From Mariprofundus ferrinatatus (lineage in GTDB: Bacteria; Pseudomonadota; Zetaproteobacteria; Mariprofundales; Mariprofundaceae), in the NCBI RefSeq assembly GCF_002795825.1, contig NZ_CP018800.1, positions 2,106,001-2,170,000 on the forward strand: a stretch of DNA of 64,000 nucleotides. The letters are read 5' to 3'. Below are positions 34,375 to 43,901 of the stretch, piece by piece. A program made the position numbers and the translations under genes. How positions within the stretch are numbered: the stretch's first letter is position 1; every line of letters starts with the position of its first letter. The notes under the pieces are model-generated. The model saw only the letters and a list, made by a program, of their open reading frames with translations, was not told where the DNA came from and ran no database searches.

Positions 34375-36077
34375 TGGCTACTCCACGATGGCAGGACGGC
34401 GAACGATTCGATCATCCCTTCAATGTTCTGCCTGTATGTCTCGAACATCTGTTTTGACAATGATTCTGTCGCTACAAGCTTGGGAATCCTGTTTACGTAT
34501 TCCTGGGCTAAATCATCCATACCCAGTTCGTGATAACATTTTGCAATACAAGCAACGGCAACGATATGCCATGGATGGTTGTTCACTATCTTATCCAGCT
34601 TGGGAACAATTGTATCGTAGTGGCCATGCTCGATATTATAGTTATGGAAGAAATTCAGTTTGATATTGTAATCATACACAAGTTCAAAAAGTTCTTTGCC
34701 CGAAATCTCTTCGGTATCGAAAGGCCGCTCCCTGAACCCCTGAGTCGAGCTATCCCAGACCTCGATTAACTTCTCCTCAGAAATCTCTCCTTTTTCAATC
34801 AACACATCCGTCATCGTCGTTCCTGGATACGGGTATGCAATAAAGAAGGTAATCCAGTCTACAGGCGCCGTCCTCAAAAACTCAAATGTCTCATCCATCA
34901 ACTCTCGCGTTTCTCCCGGCGATCCAATGACAATATTCACCCCGGTAAAGACGCCGCGACTACGGGTGAAATCAAGGAGTCTCAATGCCTTTTCGATATC
35001 TACCCGTTTTTTTATAATCTTTTGCTGAACATATTTCGAGCCCGACTCAAGTGGAATCGTCACTGCTTCCAACCCGTGATCGACAAGAGTGTCGATCATC
35101 TCTTCATTGAACACGGAGACCGCCAATCCTGCGGGCACACTCAAATCAAACTTTAGCTCCTTTCTTTTCACTTCTTTGAAAAAGTCGAAGAAATATTCTT
35201 TATTCGAACCAAAGAGATCGTCCACAATATTAATCTGGTTCACGCCATATTCGTTGATCAGATATTCAATTTCTCTCATCATGTATGCGATGCTATTAAA
35301 ATAAATTTTCTTGCCGTGAACCTTGCTTGCAGAGCAGTAGGTGCAGGGATACGGACAACCCCGGGACATAAATATTGTAGCAATTCTGGCCCCTTCCTTT
35401 TTGATCGGAGCGGTGGACTCATGCGCCATCAAATAATCCATATCGAGCAATTCGTACGGGTATCTCGGAATCCGGTCCAGATCGTAGAGGACCTGTCCCA
35501 TATTCATGATATTGTGCAAACCGGTCACTATTCCTGGAACGGAACTGATATCATCACCATTTTCAAGACATGTCAGCAATTGAGGGAATGAGAGGTCTCC
35601 CGGACCTCTGATCAGAAAGTCGATACTGTCATTAACAATGATGTGTGAACTAAACGTCGTAGCATGCATGCCGCCAACAATAATTTTCGTTTCTGGCCAC
35701 CTCGCTTTGCACATTTCAGCAACTTTCAATGTGATCGAATGACCATTGGAGAAGTTCAAGGACAATCCAATAAAGTCGGGAGCACAGCCAACCGCATCCA
35801 GTTTCATCGAGATAAACTCTTCAATGGTTGTGCCATGAATCCGATCACGCTTTACCGCTTTATGAAGCTCCATCATCAGATCGAGGATCTGCAGATCGTG
35901 ATGCGGCAACTCCTGTTTGCACCACGCGGCAAGTGTCATCACCCCGAGTGGATAGGATATATATATCGGAACATCTCTCGCCTTGCCATCGAGCATCTCT
36001 TCCATAATTTTCAAAGGGACACCAAATGAATTAATGAGCAGCGTCTTCTTCGACTTCGTATCTCTGTTTATCACCAA
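34371..36077 (-). CDS. B12-binding-type radical SAM protein, copy A
   Basis: A 568-residue protein with an N-terminal cobalamin-binding-like Rossmann domain (PDFIGLSLNFSNGH, KIIVGGMHATTF; the usual DxHxxG histidine loop is not obvious). The radical SAM core carries CPYPCTYC (about residues 240-248) and the SAM-contact MSRGC region. A C-terminal TPR-like tail (WHIVAVACIAKCYHELGMDDLAQEY) completes it. Family members perform C- or P-methylation or ring rearrangements. It sits 4 bases downstream of a second protein with the same layout; the pair is flanked by FkbM genes. Confidence 0.88.
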   Translation of the reverse strand: MVINRDTKSKKTLLINSFGVPLKIMEEMLDGKARDVPIYISYPLGVMTLAAWCKQELPHHDLQILDLMMELHKAVKRDRIHGTTIEEFISMKLDAVGCAPDFIGLSLNFSNGHSITLKVAEMCKARWPETKIIVGGMHATTFSSHIIVNDSIDFLIRGPGDLSFPQLLTCLENGDDISSVPGIVTGLHNIMNMGQVLYDLDRIPRYPYELLDMDYLMAHESTAPIKKEGARIATIFMSRGCPYPCTYCSASKVHGKKIYFNSIAYMMREIEYLINEYGVNQINIVDDLFGSNKEYFFDFFKEVKRKELKFDLSVPAGLAVSVFNEEMIDTLVDHGLEAVTIPLESGSKYVQQKIIKKRVDIEKALRLLDFTRSRGVFTGVNIVIGSPGETRELMDETFEFLRTAPVDWITFFIAYPYPGTTMTDVLIEKGEISEEKLIEVWDSSTQGFRERPFDTEEISGKELFELVYDYNIKLNFFHNYNIEHGHYDTIVPKLDKIVNNHPWHIVAVACIAKCYHELGMDDLAQEYVNRIPKLVATESLSKQMFETYRQNIEGMIESFAVLPSWSSH

Positions 36078-36081
36078 CTGA

Positions 36082-37731
36082 TTACCCCTCTACCGGCGAC
36101 TTAAGCAAACCATATTTCACAGCCTTGGACCTCCACCACTCATCACTGGCAACAATCTCGTTGAACTTTTTCATACACTTGTCTGCAGAGGCCAAATCCA
36201 TACCGGACAATTTACAGGCCATCCCCAGAAAATATTGGCCAAATGCGTGATCTGGATATTTCTCACAAACATTCTTGAAGTACTTAATCGCGGTAGAGTA
36301 ATTCTCAATTTTCATATTGTGATTTTCAACGAAGTTCGCGACCAAGTTCATATGATAGGCGATATCGGCAATTGCATCCGGGTCAACGCCAGGCGCCCTA
36401 ATCACCGATTTGGTATTGATAAAATCGAGTGGGTTGCTGTTCTCGATGTAGCCGTTATCAGCACAGATATCGTAGAGTCTGCTACCGAAGATCGGAATTG
36501 CACAATAGATATGTGCCCAATCGAAACCGCTGTCAATCATCATCTCGAGCGTCTCCTGCCGATGCTCATCCATCTCGCCAGGCAAACCAATCACAATAAA
36601 GACATGGCTCTGCACGCCATGCCTGCGAAGGGCCTCCACAGCTGGCTTAATCAGCTTCTTCTTCAACGGCTTCTTAATCAGGTGATCGAGCACATAATCG
36701 GAACCTGACTCTACGGCTAATGCCACGGTTGAAACCCCGGCTTTAGCAAACAGTTCGGCCACCTCATCGTCGATGGCATAGACTGCCACCCCATTGGGGA
36801 ACTCGATTCGAATATCGAGGTCAATCAAGCGCCGCAGAACATCCTTGGCGCGTTCCTTATCATGAAAGAAGTGGTCATCCTCGATCATCAACACAGTCAG
36901 CCCGAACTCGTCGCGCATGCGTTTGACCTCCGCCTCCACACGATCAACTGACATTGTGCGCACCGCCCGCCCGTGCAGCGATGGATTAGAGCAGAAGACA
37001 CAGAGAAACGGGCAACCGCGAGAGGTATGGATCGCCATCTCCCGCTTCTTCATGCCGATATAGCGCTTATCGATTGAGCGGGAGTTGTAGTGGTTGAGAT
37101 CGATCGTCCGGTAATCAAGCGGTGGAATATCATCAAGATTCTGCACAAAGGTATGACCCGGCTGTTTACCAACAGCTAGGCCGCTACGGGTAATCCAAGA
37201 TTGGTGCGATTCCAGCAGTGCACTGCGGTCATCAGTATCAATTAAATCGGCTAGCGGGATCTCTCCCTCACCCTTGCAAACCGCATCGATCGAAGGGCAA
37301 TAGCCCAACATGCGATCGAATGCGGCGGAAGGCAGTCCTCCTCCAGCTGTCACCAAGACATTCGGTAACGCCTGTTTTACCACAGTGGCTATATCCTCGA
37401 TATAGCGAAAGGAGGAGTTGAACAGTGCTGACACCCCTACGATATCGGCTTGAAAACAAGTTAAAGCCTTCGCCACTTCATTATTCAGCATCGCCAATAC
37501 CTGATCCTGACTTACTCCTGGCTGCCCGAGTATCTGTGCCAGAGGCACATTCAGATCAAGAATCGCGGTTTCAACTGATGCTTCGCAACGCGCTTTGATA
37601 TAGGCATCCAGCGATAACACGCCATAGGGCATGGTAAAAGCAGGCAGAACATTTGTACGATCCTTGCTGATAAAATCATCCAGATTGAAATAGGGCGGAA
37701 TGACAAATAGGACATTTACTTGCTTTGGCAT
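36082..37731 (-). CDS. B12-binding-type radical SAM protein, copy B
   Basis: The 549-residue product starts MPKQVNVLFVIPPYFNLDD, nine bases after GGAGC; a longer frame upstream would lie inside the FkbM gene. It has a cobalamin-binding-like domain (ADIVGVSALFNSSFRYI, VLVTAGGGLPS), the radical SAM cluster CPFLCVFC near residue 240, and a C-terminal TPR-like repeat (AIKYFKNVCEKYPDHAFGQY). Distant similarity to copy A over the full length suggests an old tandem duplication. Substrate unknown. Confidence 0.88.
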   Translation of the reverse strand: MPKQVNVLFVIPPYFNLDDFISKDRTNVLPAFTMPYGVLSLDAYIKARCEASVETAILDLNVPLAQILGQPGVSQDQVLAMLNNEVAKALTCFQADIVGVSALFNSSFRYIEDIATVVKQALPNVLVTAGGGLPSAAFDRMLGYCPSIDAVCKGEGEIPLADLIDTDDRSALLESHQSWITRSGLAVGKQPGHTFVQNLDDIPPLDYRTIDLNHYNSRSIDKRYIGMKKREMAIHTSRGCPFLCVFCSNPSLHGRAVRTMSVDRVEAEVKRMRDEFGLTVLMIEDDHFFHDKERAKDVLRRLIDLDIRIEFPNGVAVYAIDDEVAELFAKAGVSTVALAVESGSDYVLDHLIKKPLKKKLIKPAVEALRRHGVQSHVFIVIGLPGEMDEHRQETLEMMIDSGFDWAHIYCAIPIFGSRLYDICADNGYIENSNPLDFINTKSVIRAPGVDPDAIADIAYHMNLVANFVENHNMKIENYSTAIKYFKNVCEKYPDHAFGQYFLGMACKLSGMDLASADKCMKKFNEIVASDEWWRSKAVKYGLLKSPVEG

Positions 37732-38879
37732 AATCGCTCCCTCGGAATGGCATAGACTACTGCTCCAGTGCCGCACCAGCTGTGCAGCCTGAACAGCATC
37801 TGGTAGTTCTCCAGCTGCTCGTCTAACAAGTATGGCAAAGCCCATAAGCCGAGCCGATTATGATATGCCGTTGCAGCCACAATAGGCCGCTGAATCTTTA
37901 ACATCTCTATTGCTCCCTTAAGTGCGGAAAACTCTCCACCCTCCAGATGCAGCTTCAGGTAATTCACCTCAGGAATAGCCAAGTCATCCAGTCGTACGAC
38001 TTCTACTTCATCGCTGCCAAGCACATTGAGTTGAGAAACGTAATCCAATCCCGCACTGAATGCAGACCTGCCTTTAAATTCTGCTACTGCCAGGCAGTAC
38101 GAACTGATTCTAACATCTGTGTCGGCCAATTCGGCACAAGCCTGGTAGTTCAACGGGTCAGCCTCAATCATAGTAATAGAACGAACATCCCCCATACGAT
38201 CCAGCCACTGCCGGCTCACTTCACCGAGGTGTGCCCCCACATCGACCAGTGATTCGTTCGGCCTCAGGCGCGACATCAGTTCGGGAATGAAATAGCGGTC
38301 GCCGGTCGTTACCGGTGCCCCTTCAAAGCTCCACTCCTCGCGCAGCGAATGCCAAGCGATAAACTGCAGGTGATGTGCCCGTGAAATATCATCATCCCAA
38401 CGTGCAAGTATGGTGGTGATTTTGGCCACATCGCCTTCCAATGGCCCCGAAAACCACCCGTTGCCGAGCGGATGTCGATCCCTGTATGCCTCGCAGATAT
38501 CGTAAAACGGCACCACATCCCGCCAGCCGGCTGCATGCAGTGCCAGCTCAAGCGGAACAATGGGAAGCGTGGCGATACAGACTGCAAGCATCGCTTCCCG
38601 CTTAAGTGTTTCAGGTACCGCATCAGCACTATAGAGCGAGACGCCTAGCCAGAAGGGATCGTTCTTATGCGCAGCAACATCGGCATCGACGACTGCCTCG
38701 ACCGGTATGCCGAGATAATTGAAATAGGATCTGGCCATGCGCCCAAGATTGCCGGCGCCGTAGAGCACCAGCGGAGACTCAACCGGGCGCGGTGCCACCA
38801 CCGGCTCTGCCTCAGCTATCCTCTTCAGCAAGACATTTGAAGCCGCCGGATCAGGCAGAGGAAAATGACGCTCGATCAC
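37716..38879 (-). CDS. FkbM-family methyltransferase with N-terminal nucleotide-binding-like domain, copy B
   Basis: A 387-residue protein: N-terminal LVLYGAGNLGRMARSYFNYLG Rossmann motif, then an FkbM domain from about residue 205 (SLVDVGAHLGEVSRQWLDRM, YLKLHLEGGEFSALKGAIE). In place of the KxDIEGxE block of copy A it reads KLHLEGGE, so the usual acidic residue is changed. It overlaps the GT4 gene (ATGA) and the radical SAM gene by 16 bases. Same architecture as the gene at 33178. Confidence 0.82.
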   Translation of the reverse strand: MIERHFPLPDPAASNVLLKRIAEAEPVVAPRPVESPLVLYGAGNLGRMARSYFNYLGIPVEAVVDADVAAHKNDPFWLGVSLYSADAVPETLKREAMLAVCIATLPIVPLELALHAAGWRDVVPFYDICEAYRDRHPLGNGWFSGPLEGDVAKITTILARWDDDISRAHHLQFIAWHSLREEWSFEGAPVTTGDRYFIPELMSRLRPNESLVDVGAHLGEVSRQWLDRMGDVRSITMIEADPLNYQACAELADTDVRISSYCLAVAEFKGRSAFSAGLDYVSQLNVLGSDEVEVVRLDDLAIPEVNYLKLHLEGGEFSALKGAIEMLKIQRPIVAATAYHNRLGLWALPYLLDEQLENYQMLFRLHSWCGTGAVVYAIPRERLCQSK

Positions 38880-40162
38880 TGTAGCCGCTTCTCAGTTGCA
38901 TGCCGCCAACTCTCCAGCTGTGCATCTTCAGGGAATGCCGAAGCAAAGTGGAATACACTCCCCTTCTTCTGTTCGAGCATTGCATGACGAAGATATCCTT
39001 GTGGTAACGCAATGCTTCCATCATCACTGTATATGGCGGAATCTGCAACAAAGGCATGGAACCACTCTGCCGGAGTAGCACCAAAGGCCTCTCGATAATC
39101 GAAGCGCTGCTTAGGCATCATGATCACCTCTTCGTAGAGCGCGGTAAACGACTCTCGCTGATGGGGAAATGAAAAGCGCTCGCGCACATCCTTTGCGGCA
39201 CGCACAGCCATCTCCAGTCGCACCTCGTCATTCTCCTGAATCCAGGCAATGCGCTCGGCTAGCTCATTACCATCATGCACGACGAACCCGTTCACACCAT
39301 CTTCGACTATCTCTCGCTCACACGGATGATCGAGCACGATTGGTACAACCCCCAGTGCCATTGCCTCCAGCAGGGCAATCTCGGCGGTGCCGTAGTGGGT
39401 CGGGTTGAGCAGATAGAGAAACAGATCCATTTCAGCAAGTTCAGCTGTCACATTAGTGGAGTAGCCAGCCACATTCAGCAATGCCGGTCGTCCGACTTCC
39501 CTGCAGCGCCTCTCGAGAATCTCCCGATTGGCCACATCACCGACCATGCGTACGGAAAATGTCGGATCATCAACTGAAGCCAGTAGCGAAATATAGTCAG
39601 GGTGCAGCTTGCTGAAGTTCAATGTGCCGAGATAGCCAGCCCGTAGAGAGGTCCGCGATTTGCGACGGATCGCAGGCATCTGCTCCATGCCTGCAGCGCT
39701 CGAGATGACCGCGAGCTTCCTCTGCACCTCGGCATCCAGCTGCGATATATTTTCAGCTTGAAGCGAGCAGGCGGAGGTCATCACAAAACGATGGCAAAGA
39801 TCAACCAAACCGGCAGGAATCACAGGGAAGTGAAGCCCCGATGTGTGACACCACACCACCACCCGCGCAGGAGGCAGTGGCTCACCGCAGATATATCGGA
39901 GCAGCGTCGGATGGTTCCAGAACTCCAGTTGTACAATATCTGCATCGGTGATCAGTAAGCGCAGACTCTTCTCATCCGGCGCGGTAGTGACCTTGCATCC
40001 GGCATGCACAAGAGGATCGAGAAACTGCTGCTTTTCAGGCTTTTCCAGGCAGACCAGATGATGCTCATGTAACGACTGCTGTTTTGCATCGATGAGGAGT
40101 CCAGATAGTGCCCGGCCGACTCCGCCTCCCATGTGTGCGGCGATATGGAGAATTCGGCTCAT
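38876..40162 (-). CDS. glycosyltransferase, GT4-like
   Basis: The 428-residue GT-B protein starts MSRILHIAAHMGGGVGRALSG. The C-terminal Rossmann half has RAGYLGTLNFSKLHPDYI and the donor-site block GTAEIALLEAMALGVVPIVLDHPCEREIVEDGVNGFVV, typical of GT4. A roughly 80-residue C-terminal extension (after ALYEEV) has no clear domain. It overlaps genes on both sides by four bases. It probably transfers a sugar made in this operon. Confidence 0.85.
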   Translation of the reverse strand: MSRILHIAAHMGGGVGRALSGLLIDAKQQSLHEHHLVCLEKPEKQQFLDPLVHAGCKVTTAPDEKSLRLLITDADIVQLEFWNHPTLLRYICGEPLPPARVVVWCHTSGLHFPVIPAGLVDLCHRFVMTSACSLQAENISQLDAEVQRKLAVISSAAGMEQMPAIRRKSRTSLRAGYLGTLNFSKLHPDYISLLASVDDPTFSVRMVGDVANREILERRCREVGRPALLNVAGYSTNVTAELAEMDLFLYLLNPTHYGTAEIALLEAMALGVVPIVLDHPCEREIVEDGVNGFVVHDGNELAERIAWIQENDEVRLEMAVRAAKDVRERFSFPHQRESFTALYEEVIMMPKQRFDYREAFGATPAEWFHAFVADSAIYSDDGSIALPQGYLRHAMLEQKKGSVFHFASAFPEDAQLESWRHATEKRLQ

Positions 40163-41229
40163 GAAGCAACTGACTGAACTGCAGCGCCTCCGGGCGCCCG
40201 ATCGTCGATTTCACTGCCTGCATAACTCAGCAATTTCGGCAACAACTCATCGCGATAGGCATCAATATTATCTGGCAGACAATGGGTCAGCTGGCCGCAT
40301 TTACTGCATACGCCGTTATCGCAGCGCCGACCCTCTAGATGTTGTCTACGTAGCGCGTTCATCGCACCGGAATTCCAGATCTCCTGTAAACTCTGCTTAT
40401 TGGCGTCACCGATCAGCAACTTCCGACCCCAATCGAGGAAACAGGAGCTCACCAGCCCATCGGCGTTAACCGACATCGAGTAGAAGATATAGGGGCAGGT
40501 ATCGGTTGGCGTCACCGGCTGCTGATAGATTCCCTCACGGATCGTAACACCTGTAAAGGCCTCAACATCAAATTCAGGCCAGCAGGGAGCAAAATTCTCA
40601 ATAAAGATTCGATCGCAATAGTTGCCAAATGTGTCGTAAAAATCCTGCTTCTGCGCTTCGCTGATCAGTTCGCCCGGAATCTTGATCGCCACCTCGCAAT
40701 CGCCCCTGTTTGCGTCCAGCCACTTCACGTTTTCAACAAACGCATCAAAGTCAAAGTCGAATCCAGTGAAGCGCTTATACTGTTCGTTGCTCATGCCGTC
40801 GACCGAGATATTGATCTTATCCAGCCCTGCCTCCAGAACCGGCCCAAGCCGCTCGGGCGTCATCAGAGATCCGTTTGTGGTGGTGTCGATGTAACCGATC
40901 TGGCCGCTCTGTTTGGCATAGGCCACCATGCGTGCCAGGTTCTTGTTAAGAAACGGTTCACCATCCTTATACATACGCAGCACCTTGACCGGCTCAGCAA
41001 ACCCATCCAGCTCATCAATCACCTTACAAAACAGGTCGAACTTCATCACCCCCTGAAAACGACCGGTCTGCTCGATAAGATCGCGATGGCCGGTCGGGCA
41101 AAACGGGCAGAGAAAATTGCATGCACTGGCCGGATCAACAAACAGTACGAATGGCGTAGCTAGCGGAATAACCTCCTGCAAAGGTGTCCGGTCATCCAGG
41201 TTGATACGTGGCTTGATTGCCGCTTTCAT
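40159..41229 (-). CDS. radical SAM/SPASM-domain protein
   Basis: The 356-residue product has the radical SAM cluster C37-x3-C41-x2-C44 (ACNFLCPFC). A C-terminal SPASM-type region with many cysteines (CPYIF, SSCFLDWG, GVCSKCGQLTHC) would hold auxiliary iron-sulfur clusters. SPASM enzymes commonly modify peptides, sugars or aminoglycosides, e.g. by dehydrogenation or epimerisation. It has its own AAGGAG and follows the sugar genes after a 28-base gap, the only real gap in the operon. Confidence 0.88.
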   Translation of the reverse strand: MKAAIKPRINLDDRTPLQEVIPLATPFVLFVDPASACNFLCPFCPTGHRDLIEQTGRFQGVMKFDLFCKVIDELDGFAEPVKVLRMYKDGEPFLNKNLARMVAYAKQSGQIGYIDTTTNGSLMTPERLGPVLEAGLDKINISVDGMSNEQYKRFTGFDFDFDAFVENVKWLDANRGDCEVAIKIPGELISEAQKQDFYDTFGNYCDRIFIENFAPCWPEFDVEAFTGVTIREGIYQQPVTPTDTCPYIFYSMSVNADGLVSSCFLDWGRKLLIGDANKQSLQEIWNSGAMNALRRQHLEGRRCDNGVCSKCGQLTHCLPDNIDAYRDELLPKLLSYAGSEIDDRAPGGAAVQSVAS

Positions 41230-41257
41230 CTATGGCTCCTTGGTGCCACGGCATTAT

Positions 41258-42124
41258 TCATATGCCATGGGTATCTTTATGCCCTAGCAAGCAGGACTCC
41301 AACTTTGCTGTCGACCCCCAGAATGCCATCGGCTCATAGTCAGGATAAGGATAATGGCCAAGGTTAAGCGCCATCGATGCACCCTGTTCACGCAGGCGCT
41401 TCTCAATCAGATCGCGCACCCTTACCGGGCTTCCGGAACAGACATTCACAATTCCAAAATCCTCTTTTCTTTCAATAAGTTCAGAGAGAATAAGCGCTGC
41501 TTTCTCGACCGGAAGATAGTCGCGCAACTGCTCGCCTCCGGACATGTTAAATCTCTTATCGCCACTCGCAACCGCACGATCAAGCTGTGCCAGCAGACTG
41601 TTGGGATTCTGCCCCTCACCGAAGAGATAGAAGAGTCGCGCCCAAACCAACTGAAACGGCACTTTTTGCTGCAACTGCTGCAAGAACTTCCGCAACACAT
41701 CCTTGGCCAGCGGATAGGAGAGTTGCGGATCACTCACCAACGACTCATCCAGACACCCTTCTCGCATGCCGTATTCGAGACAGGTGCCGCTTACCAGTAC
41801 CTGCTTCAACCCCTGACTGACCAGCCTCTTGATAAAACGGTAATCGCCCTGAAGGTTAATTTCGTAATGGAATGGCTCGCGATAATTGGGCAATCCGTCC
41901 CAGGCCAGATGCACCAACACATCGGGCTCGCCCAACTCGGTAAGCAAAGGCGTCTGGCTGCCATGGATATCGCAACAGACAAATCGAACGGCATTGCGCC
42001 ACGGCATCTCCTCGATTCGGGCCGGATCGCGTCCGAGAACGATCGGCTCATGCCCTCGCTCCAGTAACCGCGTCACCACATGACGACCCACAAAACCTGA
42101 GCCGCCAGTCACCAGCACCTTCAC
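41258..42124 (-). CDS. NAD-dependent epimerase/dehydratase or 4-ketoreductase
   Basis: About 288 residues from a GTG at 42124, which overlaps the upstream stop (GTGA) and follows GGAG by eight bases. Extended SDR features: VLVTGGSGFVGRHVVTRLLE at the N-terminus and a Y-x3-K catalytic pair (SYPLAKDVL). Length and context suit a sugar 4-ketoreductase that would finish a CDP-deoxysugar after dehydration and C-methylation. An upstream ATG (42172) would add 16 residues inside the previous gene. Confidence 0.8.
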   Translation of the reverse strand: MKVLVTGGSGFVGRHVVTRLLERGHEPIVLGRDPARIEEMPWRNAVRFVCCDIHGSQTPLLTELGEPDVLVHLAWDGLPNYREPFHYEINLQGDYRFIKRLVSQGLKQVLVSGTCLEYGMREGCLDESLVSDPQLSYPLAKDVLRKFLQQLQQKVPFQLVWARLFYLFGEGQNPNSLLAQLDRAVASGDKRFNMSGGEQLRDYLPVEKAALILSELIERKEDFGIVNVCSGSPVRVRDLIEKRLREQGASMALNLGHYPYPDYEPMAFWGSTAKLESCLLGHKDTHGI

Positions 42125-43347
42125 CCGATTATCTCCAGCTTTGGCACCCCCACCACGAAACAACCACCCCAACCTCTGATCTGCTGCTGACGTTCGATAA
42201 TCTCCTCACAAATATTCCATGGGAGAATCAACAGGTAATCGGGTTTCACCTCGGCGATATGATCCGGATGCAAAATCGGGATATGGCTCCCTGGCATAAA
42301 TTTATCCTGCTTGGATGGCGCGGCATCACAAACAAAAGGTAACAGATCGGGGGTAACCCCGGCGAAATTAAGCAGCGTATTGCCCTTGGCCGCCGCTCCG
42401 TAAGCTGCCACCATCTTCCCTGCCCTCTTCTGCTCATGCAGGAAGGCCAACAGCTCCTCCCTGATCCTCTCCACCCGAGACTGCATGGCTCGATAGGTCT
42501 CGATATCCAGCAATCCGGCCTGCCGCTCCTCCTGCAGAACACTATTCACAGCTTCCGCCAACGCATGGGCAGAGCCGGTATGGGCTGCATAAACACGCAG
42601 GCTACCACCGTGGGTTGGCAGCTTTTCGACGTCGTAGAGTCGCAATCCAGCCAGCTGTAACACCGACTGTACCGCATGCAGCGACAGATAGGAGTAGTGC
42701 TCATGATAGATGGTATCGAACTGGGTAAACTCGATCAGGTTCTTCAAATGTGGAAATTCAAGGGTGATGGTTCCTTCAGGCTGAAGCAAGCGCACCAAGC
42801 CCAGCGCGAAGTCATTGATATCGGGCACATGCGCAAAGACATTGTTTCCTACAATCAGATCAGCCTTGTACCCATCGGAAACCAGTTCATCAGCCAGTTG
42901 CTCACCAAAGAATCGGCGCAGTACTGGCACTCCCAAAGCCTCGGAAGCTGCCGCCGTACTGTCAGTCGGCTCAATACCGAGACAGGGAATACCAGCTGCA
43001 ACGAAATTTCTCAGCAGGTATCCATCGTTGGAAGCGACCTCAACCACCCTCGACTCTGTTCCCAGACCCAACCGCTTGCCAATCATCCGGCAATAGTCTG
43101 CCGCATGCTTCAGCCAGCTATCCGACACAGAAGAGAAATAAGCGTAATCACTGGTAAAAAGCTCATCACAGCGGGAGAAGTCTTCGGTCTGCACCAGCCA
43201 GCACGATTCGCAAACAAAGATTCGCAACGGATAGGCTGGCTCAGGCTTATCAAGCTGGTCTGCGCTCAAATAGGCGTTGGATGGCGGCATGCTGCCAAGA
43301 TCGAGAAAAAGCGACTTCAGCTCACTGCCGCAATGGCGACACTTCAT
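42121..43347 (-). CDS. NDP-hexose C-methyltransferase (TylC3/TcaB9 type)
   Basis: A 408-residue protein with the three-part layout of sugar C-methyltransferases. These are an N-terminal zinc-binding CRHCG ... CESCW region (residues 3-50), a SAM domain (VVEVASNDGYLLRNFVAAGI, near 100; IYHEHYSYLSL) and a C-terminal Rossmann domain (AAYGAAAKGNTLLNFAG). These enzymes methylate C3 of 4-keto-6-deoxysugars. It lies between the 3,5-epimerase-like and the reductase genes, overlapping both by four bases. This implies a branched-chain deoxysugar. Confidence 0.88.
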   Translation of the reverse strand: MKCRHCGSELKSLFLDLGSMPPSNAYLSADQLDKPEPAYPLRIFVCESCWLVQTEDFSRCDELFTSDYAYFSSVSDSWLKHAADYCRMIGKRLGLGTESRVVEVASNDGYLLRNFVAAGIPCLGIEPTDSTAAASEALGVPVLRRFFGEQLADELVSDGYKADLIVGNNVFAHVPDINDFALGLVRLLQPEGTITLEFPHLKNLIEFTQFDTIYHEHYSYLSLHAVQSVLQLAGLRLYDVEKLPTHGGSLRVYAAHTGSAHALAEAVNSVLQEERQAGLLDIETYRAMQSRVERIREELLAFLHEQKRAGKMVAAYGAAAKGNTLLNFAGVTPDLLPFVCDAAPSKQDKFMPGSHIPILHPDHIAEVKPDYLLILPWNICEEIIERQQQIRGWGGCFVVGVPKLEIIG

Positions 43348-43901
43348 ATCATTAATCCTTGGAAGCTCTTATCCAGCAGGGGATGGTTGCGATCACGCTC
43401 CGACAACTCTGAAACCGGCAACGGCCAGACAATAGCCACGGCGGGATCATCAAAGCGTACCGCACCTTCGGACTCAGGCGTATAGGCAGCAGTATGCAGA
43501 TAGAGCAACTCTGAATCGGGCTCGAGCACCTGAAAGCCGTGCGCGCACCCCTCCTGGATGACCATCATCCTGCCGTTCTCCGGTGACAGTTCGCAGGCAG
43601 TCCATTTCAGGAAGGTTGGTGAACCGGCACGCAGATCAACGGCGACATCCCATACCCTCCCTTTAAGGCAGCGAACCAGCTTCATCTCCGCATGCGGCGG
43701 ATACTGAAAATGAAGGCCTCGAACTGCTCCGCATTTGTGGGTCAGTGAACGGTTGACCTGTACGATTTTGCGTTGCATCAAAACAGCAGCCAGTTCATCT
43801 TCGCAATAGAGTCTGGCAAAACGACCACGGCTGTCAGCCACAACCGATGACTCGACCTGATATACTCCATCAATCTCACACGCAAGGATGCGCATGCTCA
43901 T
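43344..43901 (-). CDS. rfbC: dTDP-4-dehydrorhamnose 3,5-epimerase-like protein
   Basis: The 185-residue cupin of the RmlC family has the active-site stretches GAVRGLHFQYPPHAEMKLVR (catalytic His) and IQEGCAHGFQVLEPDSELLY. In this operon it would act on a CDP-4-keto-6-deoxysugar rather than the dTDP form, so the family name may not describe its substrate. ATGs at 43901 and 43895 are both possible. Confidence 0.85.
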   Translation of the reverse strand: MSMRILACEIDGVYQVESSVVADSRGRFARLYCEDELAAVLMQRKIVQVNRSLTHKCGAVRGLHFQYPPHAEMKLVRCLKGRVWDVAVDLRAGSPTFLKWTACELSPENGRMMVIQEGCAHGFQVLEPDSELLYLHTAAYTPESEGAVRFDDPAVAIVWPLPVSELSERDRNHPLLDKSFQGLMI

